Origin: Tenebrio molitor
Lineage: Eukaryota > Arthropoda > Insecta > Coleoptera > Tenebrionidae
Assembly: GCF_963966145.1 (NCBI RefSeq)
Contig: NC_091052.1
Span: forward strand, 8,804,001-8,868,000
Direction: 5' to 3'
DNA: 64,000 bases
Made by a program: the position numbers and the translations under genes. Of the stretch, positions 46,453-58,700 are shown piece by piece (position 1 is the stretch's first letter; each line of letters opens with the position of its first letter). The notes under the pieces were generated by a model. That model made no database searches. It saw only the letters and a list, made by a program, of their open reading frames with translations, and was not told where the DNA came from.

Positions 46453-47667
46453 ATGTCAATTCTTCCCTTCTTTCTTTTTTGATAATGTGGATGCTTCTTA
46501 TTAGAAACTTCGGCATTTCTAGTCACGTTCCACATTTATTTCTTTGTGGAATTTATTATATCTTCTTGTAGGAGAATCAGTAAATATGTCTTCCTTCAAA
46601 TTCGATTTAGTGAAAACCGAATTTATGTATTTATTTTTTGGTTTTGTTAAAGAGCATTATACTTAATTTCACGAGATGGCAGAGGGAGAGTCAAGGCTTT
46701 GGTGTCCTCTATTCAATGATAATGTTATTCTTTTACTGTCCCCTCATAACTAAAAGGATATTCAGTGCATCCCGATTGTTCATTCAAAACATCAACAGAA
46801 GAAAACTTGTCTGTTGTGTTTCTGATTCTGGATTAAAGTAGGTAATTCAGACCCAGATAGAAAGTTTTTCGCAATGCACGGAAAATTCTTGAAAAATTTT
46901 CTTTGCTTGAGAGATATCAGATTGATAATAACGAGAATTATCTTATACTAGTTTTAAACGTAAACATGATGTAATTAGCCTAAGAACGTTCAAATGTTTG
47001 TTGTGTCTCAACAATTTAAACGAAAATGTTTCAAGATTACTTAATGCATTTATCTTATCAGAAATTACTTAAATGCATTTTACCGAGAAACTGAAAACGA
47101 CCATCTGTGTAGATTAGATGCAGAGGCCGTTTTTGAATCCGCTTGAATTATTGAAAAAGTATTACTCTCTTAAGCATACCTTACCAGCAGAAAATTCGAA
47201 GCCAACTGCATTCTGCATGTTGTTCATCCCCTAGTGTTTGTGTCGAAATGGGGATAGTTTTATTGTTTCCTGACTATAAATTCCTCCCCTTTTATGGTGT
47301 TATCATAAAATAAAAATAAAAAACAAATTTGCGACGCTGCCATCACGTCCCCTGGTCTGACAGTTTTTTAGACTAGTGAAATCAATTGTTGTGTGTTTTT
47401 GGTAACATTTTTTGTCTTCAGAAGACGAGTTGAGAAATTATCAGAAAAATCTAGATCCAAAAGTGGTGTTAATTCTTTTACAATAACTATTAAAGCTGTA
47501 GTTAGTGGTTCTTGTTTTCTTTTCTTCTTTTTTTCAACGCAAGAAAATTTATTTTTGCCTTTCACACCTGACTTTTGAGGATAATTATTTTCTTTTTCTC
47601 AATTTATCTTGTCTTGGATTAATTCATTTTAATATCAAATTAATATTTGTTCATTTCTAGTTTTACT
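46453..47667. other. A+T-rich DNA; possible further mariner decay
   Basis: Nothing certain. Translation upstream of the mariner fragment on the minus strand gives no recognisable motif. Confidence 0.4.
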
Positions 47668-48275
47668 AGCTATTTATGTAACCAGTGAGGAAATGCGTTA
47701 TTTTGTGTAACGAGTGGAATATTTGCGGGACGAGCGCAGCGAGATCTCGCAAAATCACACGAGTTACACAAAATTGCATTTCCTAACGTGTTACATACAA
47801 GATTTTTTCTAATTTTGACAAAAAAAAAGTTTCTTCAAACGTTAAACGAAGTAATGAATTTCATTAATAATAAATTATTATTGTGTTAAAATATCAAGTA
47901 GGTAAGTAGGCACGGTTATTTTGCTTAAAAACAAAAAATATGGCAGTGTCAACTGGTGATACAATAAATTTTTTCTAATTTTGACATCATCAATTTGACA
48001 CTGTTATATTTTTTGTTTTTAAGCAAAATAACCGTGCCTACTTACCTACTTGATATTTTAACACGATAATAATTTATTATTAATGAAATTTATTACTTCG
48101 TTTAACGTTTGAAGAAACTTTTTTGTCAAAATTAGAAAAAATCTTGTATGTAACACATTAGGAAATGCAATTTTGTGTAACTCGTGTGATTTTGCGGGAT
48201 CTCGCTGCGCTCGTCCCGCAAATATTCCACTCGTTACACAAAATAACGCATTTCCTAACTGGTTACATAAATAGT
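47668..48275. mobile_element. Large palindrome built of palindromes
   Basis: Two arms of about 285 bp (47668-47953 and 47993-48275) are near-perfect inverses around a spacer of about 40 bp. The outer end of each arm (47677-47795 and 48148-48267) is itself a quasi-palindrome: GGAAATGCGTTATTTTGTG at one side and TACACAAAATTGCATTTCC at the other, around a CG-rich apex GGGACGAGCGCAGCGAG. Each arm ends in the TATTTATGTAACCAGT type. There is no open frame. It fits a foldback element and would form a large cruciform. The TTTTCTAATTTTGACA motif recurs in the arms, the spacer and, inverted, at 48378. Confidence 0.85.
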
Positions 48276-48395
48276 TATTTCCTAACCAGTTAGGAAAGAT
48301 TTTACTTTTCGTAACCAGTTACGAAAAGTGTGACGTTTCCAAACGTCAATTAATTTTGAAAAGTGTCACTTTATATGTCAAAATTAGAAAAAATA
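48276..48395. repeat. Two palindromes on a TAACCAGTTA core
   Basis: TTTCCTAACCAGTTAGGAAA (48278-48297, 9 bp arms) and ACTTTTCGTAAC-CA-GTTACGAAAAGT (48304-48329, 12 bp arms), both centred on AACCAGTT. They repeat the terminus of the preceding palindrome, so this may be a second, smaller element or its extension, closing near the inverse TGTCAAAATTAGAAAAAAT at 48377. Confidence 0.75.
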
Positions 48396-50824
48396 TTTTA
48401 TTTCGTGAAATTCTATTTGTTATTGTTTCTATAAAAATATGTATATACTTCCTTTTTTAAATTTCTGTCTTATTTACCCCGTTTATCTCACAATTTCTCT
48501 TCTACTTACCGCTTTTTCTGTGGACATAACATAATGGAACACGCTTTTTAAATTTGTTTAATTTATTTTTTCATTCTAACTAGTTAAAGTACATTATCTT
48601 GTCTATGACTTGCTATGGTGGCTCCCTGAAGCTTCTTCTTTTAATCTGGAGTCTTACAACATACAAGACAAATAGATATACCTAATTCTGAAAAACTTTT
48701 TTTAAAACATTTATGCAGTTCTACCTTAAACTTAGAAAACGGATTTTACTAAGTAGAAAACAGTTTGGTGTGTATTACTTAATGATTGATAATTTTCTTT
48801 CTTGAATTTAGAAGGTCAATCAAAGAATCTCAAAAAAAATCATTAGAGACTTTGAATCATTGCCTTCAGTTAAAATTCCTTCAAAACTATCTTGATACGA
48901 GTTTTCAGAAGTAGCCCTTATGATCACTTTGAGTTCAGTTGAGTTGATGTGCTGCGTTTGGGACCAAAACGTAGAGCTCTTGAAACAGGAGATTTTTTGT
49001 ACCATACCGCGAGTCTACGACGTCATCTGCATCAGAGAAACGAGACGAGCCCAGCGACGCTGGTCGAGACCACTCATGGTTCAAAAACCGCCTAATTCCA
49101 TGTTTAATAACGTAATATAATATCGAAGAGGTGAATACGTCCACATAACTCATCATTAATTAAAGCGGCACACCTACTTAGAATACAATGTTGAACACTA
49201 ACGGCCCTCGTGGGTAACGTCCACGATATTCGATTAAATCAAGCGAAAGAATGGATCGGGCGACGTCCTCGTCGTTTAATAAATTCCAAAAGCTCACAAA
49301 CAAGAGTCCGAGTGGAGCAAGTGGCGGTCATCTAGACGTCTCGCTTGAGCTGCAGCGTAATTCCAAATGACGTAATCCAGTGGCCAAGCCACTTGCAGTC
49401 CTAAGACTAATTTAGTGCAACCGAGGCGAACATCATAAAACGTTATCATTTCCAGGATTCCGGAGTTGCCTCGACACAACACAGCATTTCATCCGGAGAC
49501 AGCGCGAACGTTTGCGCGACTTAGTTCGTCTCGGCTTGGACGAGTCGATGCCGGGCGACGATTAAACCACACGGATCTAATTAACAGCCTAGACCGTAAC
49601 TCATAATCTAGATCGGGATGTGCGATTGGCGAAGTTTTTTTTTGGTAGAAATGGAGGCGAATCGTTTGCATACGCGACGACCACTTAATCACCACGTGTT
49701 GATGGGGCGATTTATTGTTAGTGCTGGTAATTCGTGGCTCTCCGATGATCTAATATCTACACGCTAACACGTTATAATGCGAGATGTTTTAAGTAGCGAC
49801 GGCCGCTGTTATTAAAACACGATTTATAAAATGACGTAATTATAGGTACGGCGTGGCTGGACGAGTTGCTCGATGAATAATTACCCTGTCAACGCGGCCT
49901 GCTATGCGAAAAATACAGACTGGGACATACGTGCCAGTTTTGTTGGTCCTGCAGATTTCCCACCACCGCCTTTTTACCAATTCAAATCGGCCTGGATCGA
50001 CGCTGCATCTAATTGCATTGCACTTGGACAGGATTACGGAAAGGACGTCGACTTGTCAGAAAATGTGACACGTGGAGTGTGTAAAAAGCGAGAATGGGTG
50101 GGGCGTGAAACGCAAAAAGCGAGTCGCTGATCAGATCGCACAATTTACGTCACTTCGCTGTCATTTTACTGTCGCTACTCGCAATTTACTGCAGCTCATG
50201 TGTAATGAGACTGCTAACCGCTGATCTCTGTCTTGGCGCACCATTGTTTTCAGACTGTTTAGGACTTTTCAAAAATAAAAAAGTACAAAACACATCACGA
50301 CACTTCAATCTTCCTTTAACATGAGGCGAACATGTGGGTTTTAAGGTAGGCGTCCACTAGTCGGCTTTGCACGCACTGAAAGAATACTTTTATTTATTCG
50401 CAATCTAGTCATGTCGTAAATTCCTTTAATGCTTTGAATTAATAATAAATAAAATTACTATAGGACACTTTAACATCTAATAAATTACTTCTTCTTTGTT
50501 TAGCTTCAATCCATACAAAAACATGTTGTATTTTATTGTTATTAACAATTACCGACAATTCATGACTATTAAATAATCTAAAAAAACTTGTTTTATTATC
50601 ATCAACACTTGGACAGTATAAATGCTACTGTATGCTGATTTCGCGATGGGCTTACCATGACGTCTAGTGAATGCCTCTTTAGAACTGGTCGTTATTGTTC
50701 GTCTAAACTAGAAAGTGTGGAAAGCTGTAAGCTATTTATCTGTCATTGTTGTAGCCCAGTTTTTTATTCAATCAGAAAAAACTGTATTACCCTTAAGAAT
50801 GTTAATTACATCTTGTTTGGTAAT
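48396..50824. other. Unique DNA; G+C-richer from 49.0 to 50.2 kb
   Basis: No gene recognised. Frames of up to 85 codons, none with a known motif. Confidence 0.4.
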
Positions 50825-51030
50825 AGTTATTTACGAACCGAGTGCGAAAAGACATTTTTCTCGCATGAGAGCGATTTATTTTCACTCTTTTGAAATTTTC
50901 AACATTCAAATTGCAGAAATGACGTTTTGTAAACCAGAGTTTATTAAATTTATCAAATTACTTTCAGAATGCTCAAAAAGGCGAATGATTTTTGGATGAT
51001 TATGAAGCACTAGTGCGCGAAATCTACGTT
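50825..51030 (+). repeat. Dispersed repeat R1, copy 2
   Basis: Aligns with 1033-1358 in inverse orientation. It begins AGTTATTTACGAACC and carries segments encoding EMTFCKPEF and, in another frame, FLDDYEALVREIY. A frameshift separates the two, so this copy is broken. About 20 bp present in copy 1 after the EAL motif are missing or replaced here. Confidence 0.6.
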
Positions 51031-51213
51031 ACCGATTATTATTAACAATTAATAATCATTCCTTTGGCACTCATAAGTAACAAGTAAAAATATTGTAAAC
51101 TTGGGTTATTTTTAGCAGAAAAAAGTTTTACGTGATGAAAATTATTAAGTTGGCTGTAAAAGAAACCCAAACAAAAAAACTTCTAATTTATGGACAGCGA
51201 ATTCATGTAGGTA

Positions 51214-51443
51214 CAGTTGGCTGCAAAAAAAACGGGAAACGAAAATGTTCCTAATGTAAATTTGGTTTTGTCCATTTGTCAATTAATTGTCTACTTGACA
51301 ATATCTAACAAATATTTTTAAAAAATGTCCTTGAATTTTGACGTTAATTCTAACCTATCTCTGGTAAGGTTTCACACAATGGAAACATTGTAAAAATGTT
51401 TCAATTTTATTCTGATAGTTGCCGGTTTTTTTGCAACCAACTG
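51214..51443. mobile_element. Tc1-like MITE
   Basis: A 230 bp element flanked by TA. The ends are CAGTTGGCTGCAAAAAAA, then CGGGAA, and the inverse at the right (CCGGTTTTTTTGCAACCAAC, then TG). No coding frame. The terminal repeats are about 25 bp with few mismatches. Confidence 0.85.
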
Positions 51444-54400
51444 TACATACTATTCATCTAAAAGGAAATAATAAAACATGACTTAAAGGAATTTAACATT
51501 TCAAATCATGTCAGTAACTACAAGTTAATTAGCGTGAATAATTAAATTTTCCTAAACTAAGCAAGAATTACATCCCTTAAAATCTCATAAATAAAATTTG
51601 AACTTTACCTCGATAATTTACACAATGTTTTTTCTTATTAATATTTTTGGTAATCCTGGTTATAATTTTGTATTAATCTTAGGAAAATCTCAACGCTGGC
51701 GCCTCTAATTTAATAAACAAATATGTAACTCTAGAGCAAAAAAAAATGCGCAAAAAGTAAATAAATAGATCATCTCACAAAAACTGTTGCTGGAGATAAA
51801 GTTAATTGGAAATTTTTAAGACTTGCAAATACATAGTGGCAAATATTGTTGGAACTAATTATTATTAATTTAAAAATAGTTAACAAAGTAAATAGAAACA
51901 ACTGTACTCGGCGTCTGTTATTGACGTGAATTTTTGGGATTACCATAGAAAGCGTCGCTGTTCAGTATGCAGAATGTATCTGCGGCAGCTATGCTATAGC
52001 AATAAATATAAACAATGCTCACCACTACATAAAACACTGAAGGCAGTGAAGTGCATTAGCATAAATACATAACGCAGATAACAGAGCCTAATTTAAAATT
52101 GACCTTTTCATTCGAAATCCCCATTACACACCAATAAATCATAACGAATCCCGGCGGTTCCCATTTCAATTCATTTACCTTCGAAAGTGGCTCTGATCCA
52201 ATTTGTTGGTGTGTTATCGACGTTTACAGCCGAATTAGGACTGTTTAAAGCGAGATACTTTCAAAAGGCCATTAATGTTTAATAAGCTGATACCAGACAG
52301 TGTTGCACCGAAGAGCCAGAAAAAAAGGACCTCCTGCAGCGAGCTAATACTCGAGCTGACTCGGAATGGACCATTTCTGCAGGTTAAGCCGTAATGCATA
52401 TAATTTACATTACATTAAGCGATTTTCCTCTGCGGCCCACTTCCGTTTCCTGGTTCCTGGGGATCGGGACGCGATTTCCTCGCGTATCCTGCCGATATCG
52501 TCGATTATTCATCCGACATCCTCACCTGAAATTATAATAAACATCTTGCCGACGCCGGCTCTCGTTAAAGATTAATTCGATTGCAGGAGTTGGCGAAACA
52601 TCCTCGTTTTATCTGGAAGACGGACGTTTATTACGTCGGACGTCAGTTCTGCAACTGATAAAATTTTGTAATTCGGGAAAACGACGACAGCGGAAAAATG
52701 CGCACACGACCTTTGCTTAGAACTTTACAAATTGCATAAAATGAGGTGGGAGATGCGGTTCTGGGTGTATTTTTTGGGTGGGAGCGTTTTAAAGTTGCGC
52801 CCGGCGAGTGTGGGTATAATGCATTCTGTGTGGAAGTTTTGTGTGGTTCTGGCTCATGAAAAGTAATTATTGCTTTAATGAATTCAGTAAATCATGGCCG
52901 CGACAAGAGAGCTCGCACAAAGAAAGCACGGAGGCAAACACGCCGACGGTTAATTCTAAATTATTTCGCGGAGAAAGCGGGCGCATTATTCAATTTTTGC
53001 CCGTACAAATGATTTCATTTGGTGGTGGGTTGCACACGTAAGCGGATCGCTTTCCGAGTCCTTTTGCTCGAATCCATTAAATTCCCAAACGGACCCGAAT
53101 CGCGGTGAATCAACCGAAACGGCGCTTTTAAGCGAGTCCGGTCCTGGATTATCTGACACATGAATAGAGGACGTGTTGAAAAGACAGAATCCTGTGAGCA
53201 GCGGTCTATATTTGGTCATATTCGGTTTAGTCCTGTATTCTATACGTGTCCTGTACGGCCTTTGAATAGGGAATCGGCCAGGATAAAAACACGGTCAATT
53301 CGCTCCTCGCTTGTCGATGGCTCGACGTAAAAATGAAACAAAGGAAAGGAGAGAAAACCCAACTCGCTTTTTTATTACGTATGGATTTTTTTTATGGGAT
53401 TATTAAACGTCGGGATTTTAACGGATCGATTTTTGCGGCGCGCCACTTTTATGACGTCTTGATAGCGGAAGAAAAAACAGCCATTTTAATTGTTTACAGA
53501 ATATGAAAAATGCGGAAAGAATTCAATTTCTAAGAGAAAACCATTATCCGAAGCAAAAAGTGGATTCCGAGACGTTCACAAAGGCAACTAAATTGGATTT
53601 TATTTCATAGGCTTGGAGCATCAGCTGCGCATTTAAGTATAAAATTGCCGGTATTAAAACTAAAAATACCGTAAACAATAACTAATTTTTATGTTTTCTC
53701 TTCGGGACGTCTTCCAAACAGTGCACTTTTTGCCAGGCACAATGCGATTGTTCGGCTCGGGATCGTGCGCCGTTATATTCTTTCGCGAGAAATTACGCTT
53801 TTAATCGCCTTTCATCGATCAACTGGAGGAAAAATAAAAATAAGATTCGATACATAAAAATCGACTTTTCATCTTGATAAAAGCTCAGAAATGTTGTGTC
53901 ATCACATTGAAATAAATAAATCCAAAGATATTTTTACTTTTTGGGTAGCGGCACAGATTGTCCAACTATGACAAAAATATAAAAAAAATTCTCGGTCAAA
54001 CAAGAACTGGAATGACAAAGGTTGGGCTAGATACTCGTAACTAATCTAAAATAGGTAATGGTACTTTCATAAAATGTAAATATGTACAAAGATAATGCTG
54101 TCCAGCATATCATAATTATTTTTTAATTGCCACTTTATGTATTCTTTCTGAAGCAAAGTTAAGCAGTTGCCTAAATAATAGTTCTTTTGTGAATGGGTCT
54201 ATGAGAAAAGAACTGACCTATTCCCACAACCAAAAAATATTATACATCAAAATTTAGTACATACAAAAATATTGCTACTTTACTTCACATTAAACTTGCT
54301 GTAATGAAACAATTTATAAAAGCTTTGGACGAACAGGGTATGTGTACATTTCATAAATTTTTCTGAGCTGAAAAAAATGTTGGGTCAACATTCACAAGTC

Positions 54401-54456
54401 AATGTAAAAATCAGAACGTTTCTGAAAAAGAAGCACGGACAGCACTTAAAACTGCT
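51444..54456. other. Unique DNA; G+C-richer from 52.3 to 53.8 kb
   Basis: No gene recognised; frames of up to 77 codons. 51.5-52.0 kb is very A+T-rich. Confidence 0.4.
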
Positions 54457-54707
54457 GTAGGTGTTGGATTTTCTCATGGGCTATGAGTCATCTGCGCAAG
54501 CGACGAATATCGGTCTCAAGTAGGCGCTACAAACCGACCGGAAAACATCGTCATTCGTTACTTTAGTGTCGTCTCTCTCTCGTTTATTTGGATGTAAAAT
54601 AGTTGACGTTTTCAGTTTTCATTTACAGATTTTTCACTGGTTTATCGCTCCGCCTTTGCGCAGATATTTCCAAGGTTACAACCCATTAGAGAATCCAATA
54701 CCTTTAC
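54457..54707 (+). mobile_element. MITE family G, copy B
   Basis: A 251 bp element. The left end is GTAGGTGTTGGATTTTCTCA, then TGGGCTATGAG. The right is the inverse with some changes (CCCATTAGAGAATCCAATAC, then CTTTAC). The interior shares GAATATCGGTCTCA, AAGTAGGCGCTAC, GACGTTTTCAGTTTTC and TTTATCGCTCCGC with copy C. A 97-codon frame begins inside but is not shared by the other copies. Confidence 0.85.
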
Positions 54708-54867
54708 TAAATATTTTCTTGGCAATAATACCAGTTTTGATTAGAAAATGTTATAAGAAATGTTACAAACATTCCAGAACTCAGAACGTAATGAGTAAAA
54801 AACTCTTTAGCTTTGTTTCGTACGTTTGTTTTATTTTGTGTGTTTATGAACTAAAATGAAATGTTAA

Positions 54868-55170
54868 ATTATTAACAAAAAAAAAGAAAATGTCCAGAGG
54901 AGATTAAAGAACGCATGGGAAAATAGGAAAAGTGATGAAAAAGTAACGAAAGAAGTATCCAGTCAAAGACCAAAGACCAGGAGAAAGAATAAAGCTGCAT
55001 TCTTTCAAGGTCAGTGTAAGCTGGATGTGAAAAGTTCCTTCATGTACTCCTTTGCGAAAGTCAAGAAAAAGCGACTACTTTTTAATTTTGAAAAAGAAAA
55101 ACATCACCATATGGTGAAAAACGGTGTCCAACGTCAAAGGCAAAAAGAGGCTAAATACCCAAAAGCATAA
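54868..55170 (+). other. Lysine-rich open frame between two MITEs
   Basis: A 100-codon frame, open from the stop at 54865-54867 to TAA 55168-55170, without an early ATG. The product would be very basic (for example RPKTRRKNKAAFF) and has no recognised domain. It lies in the roughly 755 bp bracketed by direct copies B and C of MITE family G. The purine-rich strand makes a chance frame quite possible. The rest of 54708-55462 shows nothing. Confidence 0.2.
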
Positions 55171-55462
55171 AAGTGCTTAGAAACAGTTTCAAAAACATTC
55201 AGACTGATTTGGAAGCTTGGAATGTCCATAAACTAAATCGGGGAAAATGAAAATTCAGAACAGATGAAATGACATGATTTGAGTTCACTATGTCTTATGA
55301 AAATAAAACAAGGTTTGATACTGTGAAAATAAATAATTCTTCTGACTAACTTCAAGAAACATGACCATCATCACTTGAGTTACTATTCCATTAAAGAAAA
55401 CCAAGTGGACAATTGTTCTACAGTGTGCTGTTACTTTCTTGCTCTAGCCTTAAACGATTGTT

Positions 55463-55723
55463 AGAGGTCTTGGATTTTCTCATGGACTATGAGTCATCTC
55501 TGCACGAACAACGAATATCGGTCTCATCAAGTAGGCGCTACGAACCGATAGGAAAACATTGTCATTCGTTACGTTAGTTTCGTCTCTCTCTCCTCTAATT
55601 CTATGAATTTGAAAGTAGATGACGTTTTCAGTTTTCATTTACAGATTTTTCACTGGTTTATCGCTCCGCTTTGCGCAGATATTTCAAAGGTCACACCCCA
55701 TGAGAAAATCGAACACCTCTACT
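55463..55723 (+). mobile_element. MITE family G, copy C
   Basis: About 260 bp, same orientation as copy B. The ends are GAGGTCTTGGATTTTCTCAT and the inverse of GAGGTGTTCGATTTTCTCAT. The interior matches copy B closely, with small indels (ATCTCTGCACGAACAACG against ATCTGCGCAAGCGACG). Confidence 0.85.
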
Positions 55724-58429
55724 AGTCTAAAAAACCCTGAAGATATACGAGATGTGTACTTTTGGAGGCAAGAATTTGAAGTATGTATTTGGATGATAAA
55801 ATATAAACGTTAAAAGCCCTCTAAAATTTGTTGATGGGGATAGAGAGAGCACTTGTTTTCGATTTTAAGAGTTCCACCCCGGCAGAAAGAGGTGAAAAAG
55901 AATTGAAAAAATTCGACTGTTAGTTACGAAAACATGAACAACAATGTATAATCTACGAGGTGAGACGTTTTAGATGGGCAAATTCAGAATGGTTTTCCTG
56001 CCATCAGCAGTGGTGAACTAGTTGCAAAAATCGAATTTCGTGAAACGTTAATGGCATAAAATGAACCATTTATAACGAAGTGTTTCGTCTGCGTGTCCCA
56101 AATTAGGCAACACATCTGACCCAATTAATAATTCAATCAAAATCGCGCGCTGTTAACGCGATAAATTCCACCTGTATAAATTTGAGGTTGTAAGTTCGGC
56201 CATTTATCATTTACGGGATATTAGGGATCGCACGTTTTGTTAAACCATCTGAATACAAAGTTCCGTTTTGTGTTTAAAGTTCCAAGGCCACGTGACGTCT
56301 ACTCGTGAGATGGACACTATGATGTATGATGGTGGCACAAACAAAGAACTAGTCTTCAGCGTTGGATGTAACGATTCATCTTACTGACCACGACTGTCTT
56401 CGTTTATTTTTTTAAGCCCTTATTTATGACCAGTCGCCAGTCAGCCAGCGTCCGATAGAAATGATAACAGTTTAATTAAATCGTTTCATTAATAGCGACC
56501 ATGCTGGTGCTACACGCTAATATGACCAACCTGTTTTTCTTTTGATGCTGCTGGTGCTGTCGTCACGGTGCCACGATCCATATCGCTTTATAAACCGGAC
56601 ATGTGGCTTTAATTTCATTACCGACCATAAATTAATAACGAAATTTCAACAACGGACGGCTTTAACAATCCTGGAACGGGGATTTGCCAACAAATGGCCC
56701 TTCCTCAAACCACAAACAAACTCGACTACAGCGACGACACGAGGACTCGTCAACCGTGAGATTTATAATCTGCCACAACAGTTTCAGGATAATTAAAAAC
56801 ATAACACATGCAATGTCATATGGCTAATTTTTAACAATGTTGCACGCAGCACAGCTGTCATAAAGCAACAAATTAAATTTACATTTTAAATTCGCCCCAC
56901 CGCACATCTCCCACCCCCCACTGGTACCATTTTTTCTGAAAAATTTCATTATTACCATTCACGTTCTCATATCACGACCGTCTTCATCCACTTATTTGCA
57001 CAAGTGCGATATTACTTTTTGCCATTTTTATTAGGAATTTCTTCACGGGACATGATCTCATATTGAGGCCTCGCATTCGGAAAATTTGTGTTTTCCGCGA
57101 GGAAAATTAAATTCGACGTTTAATGTCGAATTGGCCCCTAGTTCGTGCCCGTAAATCCATCCATCCCCCCTTTTAACGCAAAATAAAAAATCGTTGTAAA
57201 ACAAACATGTCGGACAACGCATCCACGTCGTCCATTACAAATAATTAAAACATAGTTCGCAAAAAATAATGGAGTGGCGGCGGCGAAATGAAAACCCCAT
57301 CAACTTTAAAATTAAATATTTTTATTTGTTTTAAGTTACGTCTCGAATAAGCAAATAATAATGCTATGTACATAGTGTGCTTTGGGATTTCTGATGAAAA
57401 TATACTTTTAAATTATTTATACACAGTATATACAGTCAATAATATTACAATATATTAAGTTAGGAATCGTAAATCATGGACGCCCTTCATTACGTCGTTT
57501 CGTTTCCAGCGACATCAAAAAAAAATTACCAACTGATTGGGTTTGATTTGGTGTTTGACCAAAACGAAACGATGAAATGCCGGCTTGTCCAATTAAGATA
57601 CTTAAGTCTATCAATATCGTTGTGGATACTGTTTAAAATACTAATAACAAGTTCTGGTGTAGGAAATACATAAATCACAACCTTTCTGTAATACGCGGCA
57701 AATCATCGGCCTATAAACAACGAAAAACCCGTTTAAAGTGAATGAACATTAAAAAAATATCGACAAATCAAGTGTCACTGCACGATTCAAACTATCTGGA
57801 ATCTTTATAATACATCAGAATTTTTATTACACCTATTAATAATAAGCTCATGAAGCAGTATGTAAAGAACATTGATATATCAAGACTGACTTTATAAACT
57901 TTTTTTTAAATTCGTTTCAAATCGTTTCAGTCCATTTTTTCATTATAAATTATAACAACAATAATTAACTAGAAACGCACCCGTTCAAGGAACGGACTTT
58001 ATCTATTTAGAATAAAGTTCACAAAAATATCACAATCACAGTCACCTCAGTAGCAAGGAAGGACCGTCCATCTCTGTCTCAATTCGTCAAGAACGTACGC
58101 TGGAGCTGTCGATCGCTGCAAGAAAAAAAAACAAAATCAGTGACAACACACAAAAAAATTAAACAAACACTCACAAACTACACGAAGTGACTTTTTTGTC
58201 ATCATAGCGGTAAGGAAGGGTGTTTAGAGGTTTTTAACTAGGGCCTGATTCGCGAAAACGTTGTCTGAGCTTAGTTCATCAAACTCATCTATAGTAAAAG
58301 TGCAAATACCATCGGAAATAAAATCAAACTCGCCTCCCAACATTGTTAGTGGTTTAATAATAGTAAAATTTCAAAATTTATATTATTTATGTATCCCTTG
58401 GGCACTTTTAATTGAAAAACTGATGAATA
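55724..58429. other. Unique DNA; G+C-richer from 56.2 to 57.3 kb
   Basis: No gene recognised. An 84-codon frame at 56542-56796 has no known motif. Confidence 0.4.
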
Positions 58430-58700
58430 TATTTTGATGGGGCTTTCGCTGGTAGTTAGAGTGCTTCTTTAACTGCAATTTTGGTAAAAATCATTGCACC
58501 CCCGTGCAAGGGAACTGAGTAGCAAACGAAAGAGATGAAGCAAATCCGAAAATTTCTGTATCAAATGTTCTGAGAGGTTGCTTGGCAATGACGTGTTTAC
58601 GAGGCGTCCTAAAATAGCTTGTTGGTCTAAATTTGTGACAGTGCCAAGCACAACGAATTTCTATATGAGTTACTGCAATTACATGTACCTACATGCTTTA
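58430..58700 (-). repeat. Dispersed repeat R2, copy 2
   Basis: Minus-strand relative of 34682-34950, with the same VTNLDQ-encoding segment and the same CATCAAAATA end. The copies differ at many positions, so both are old. Confidence 0.65.
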
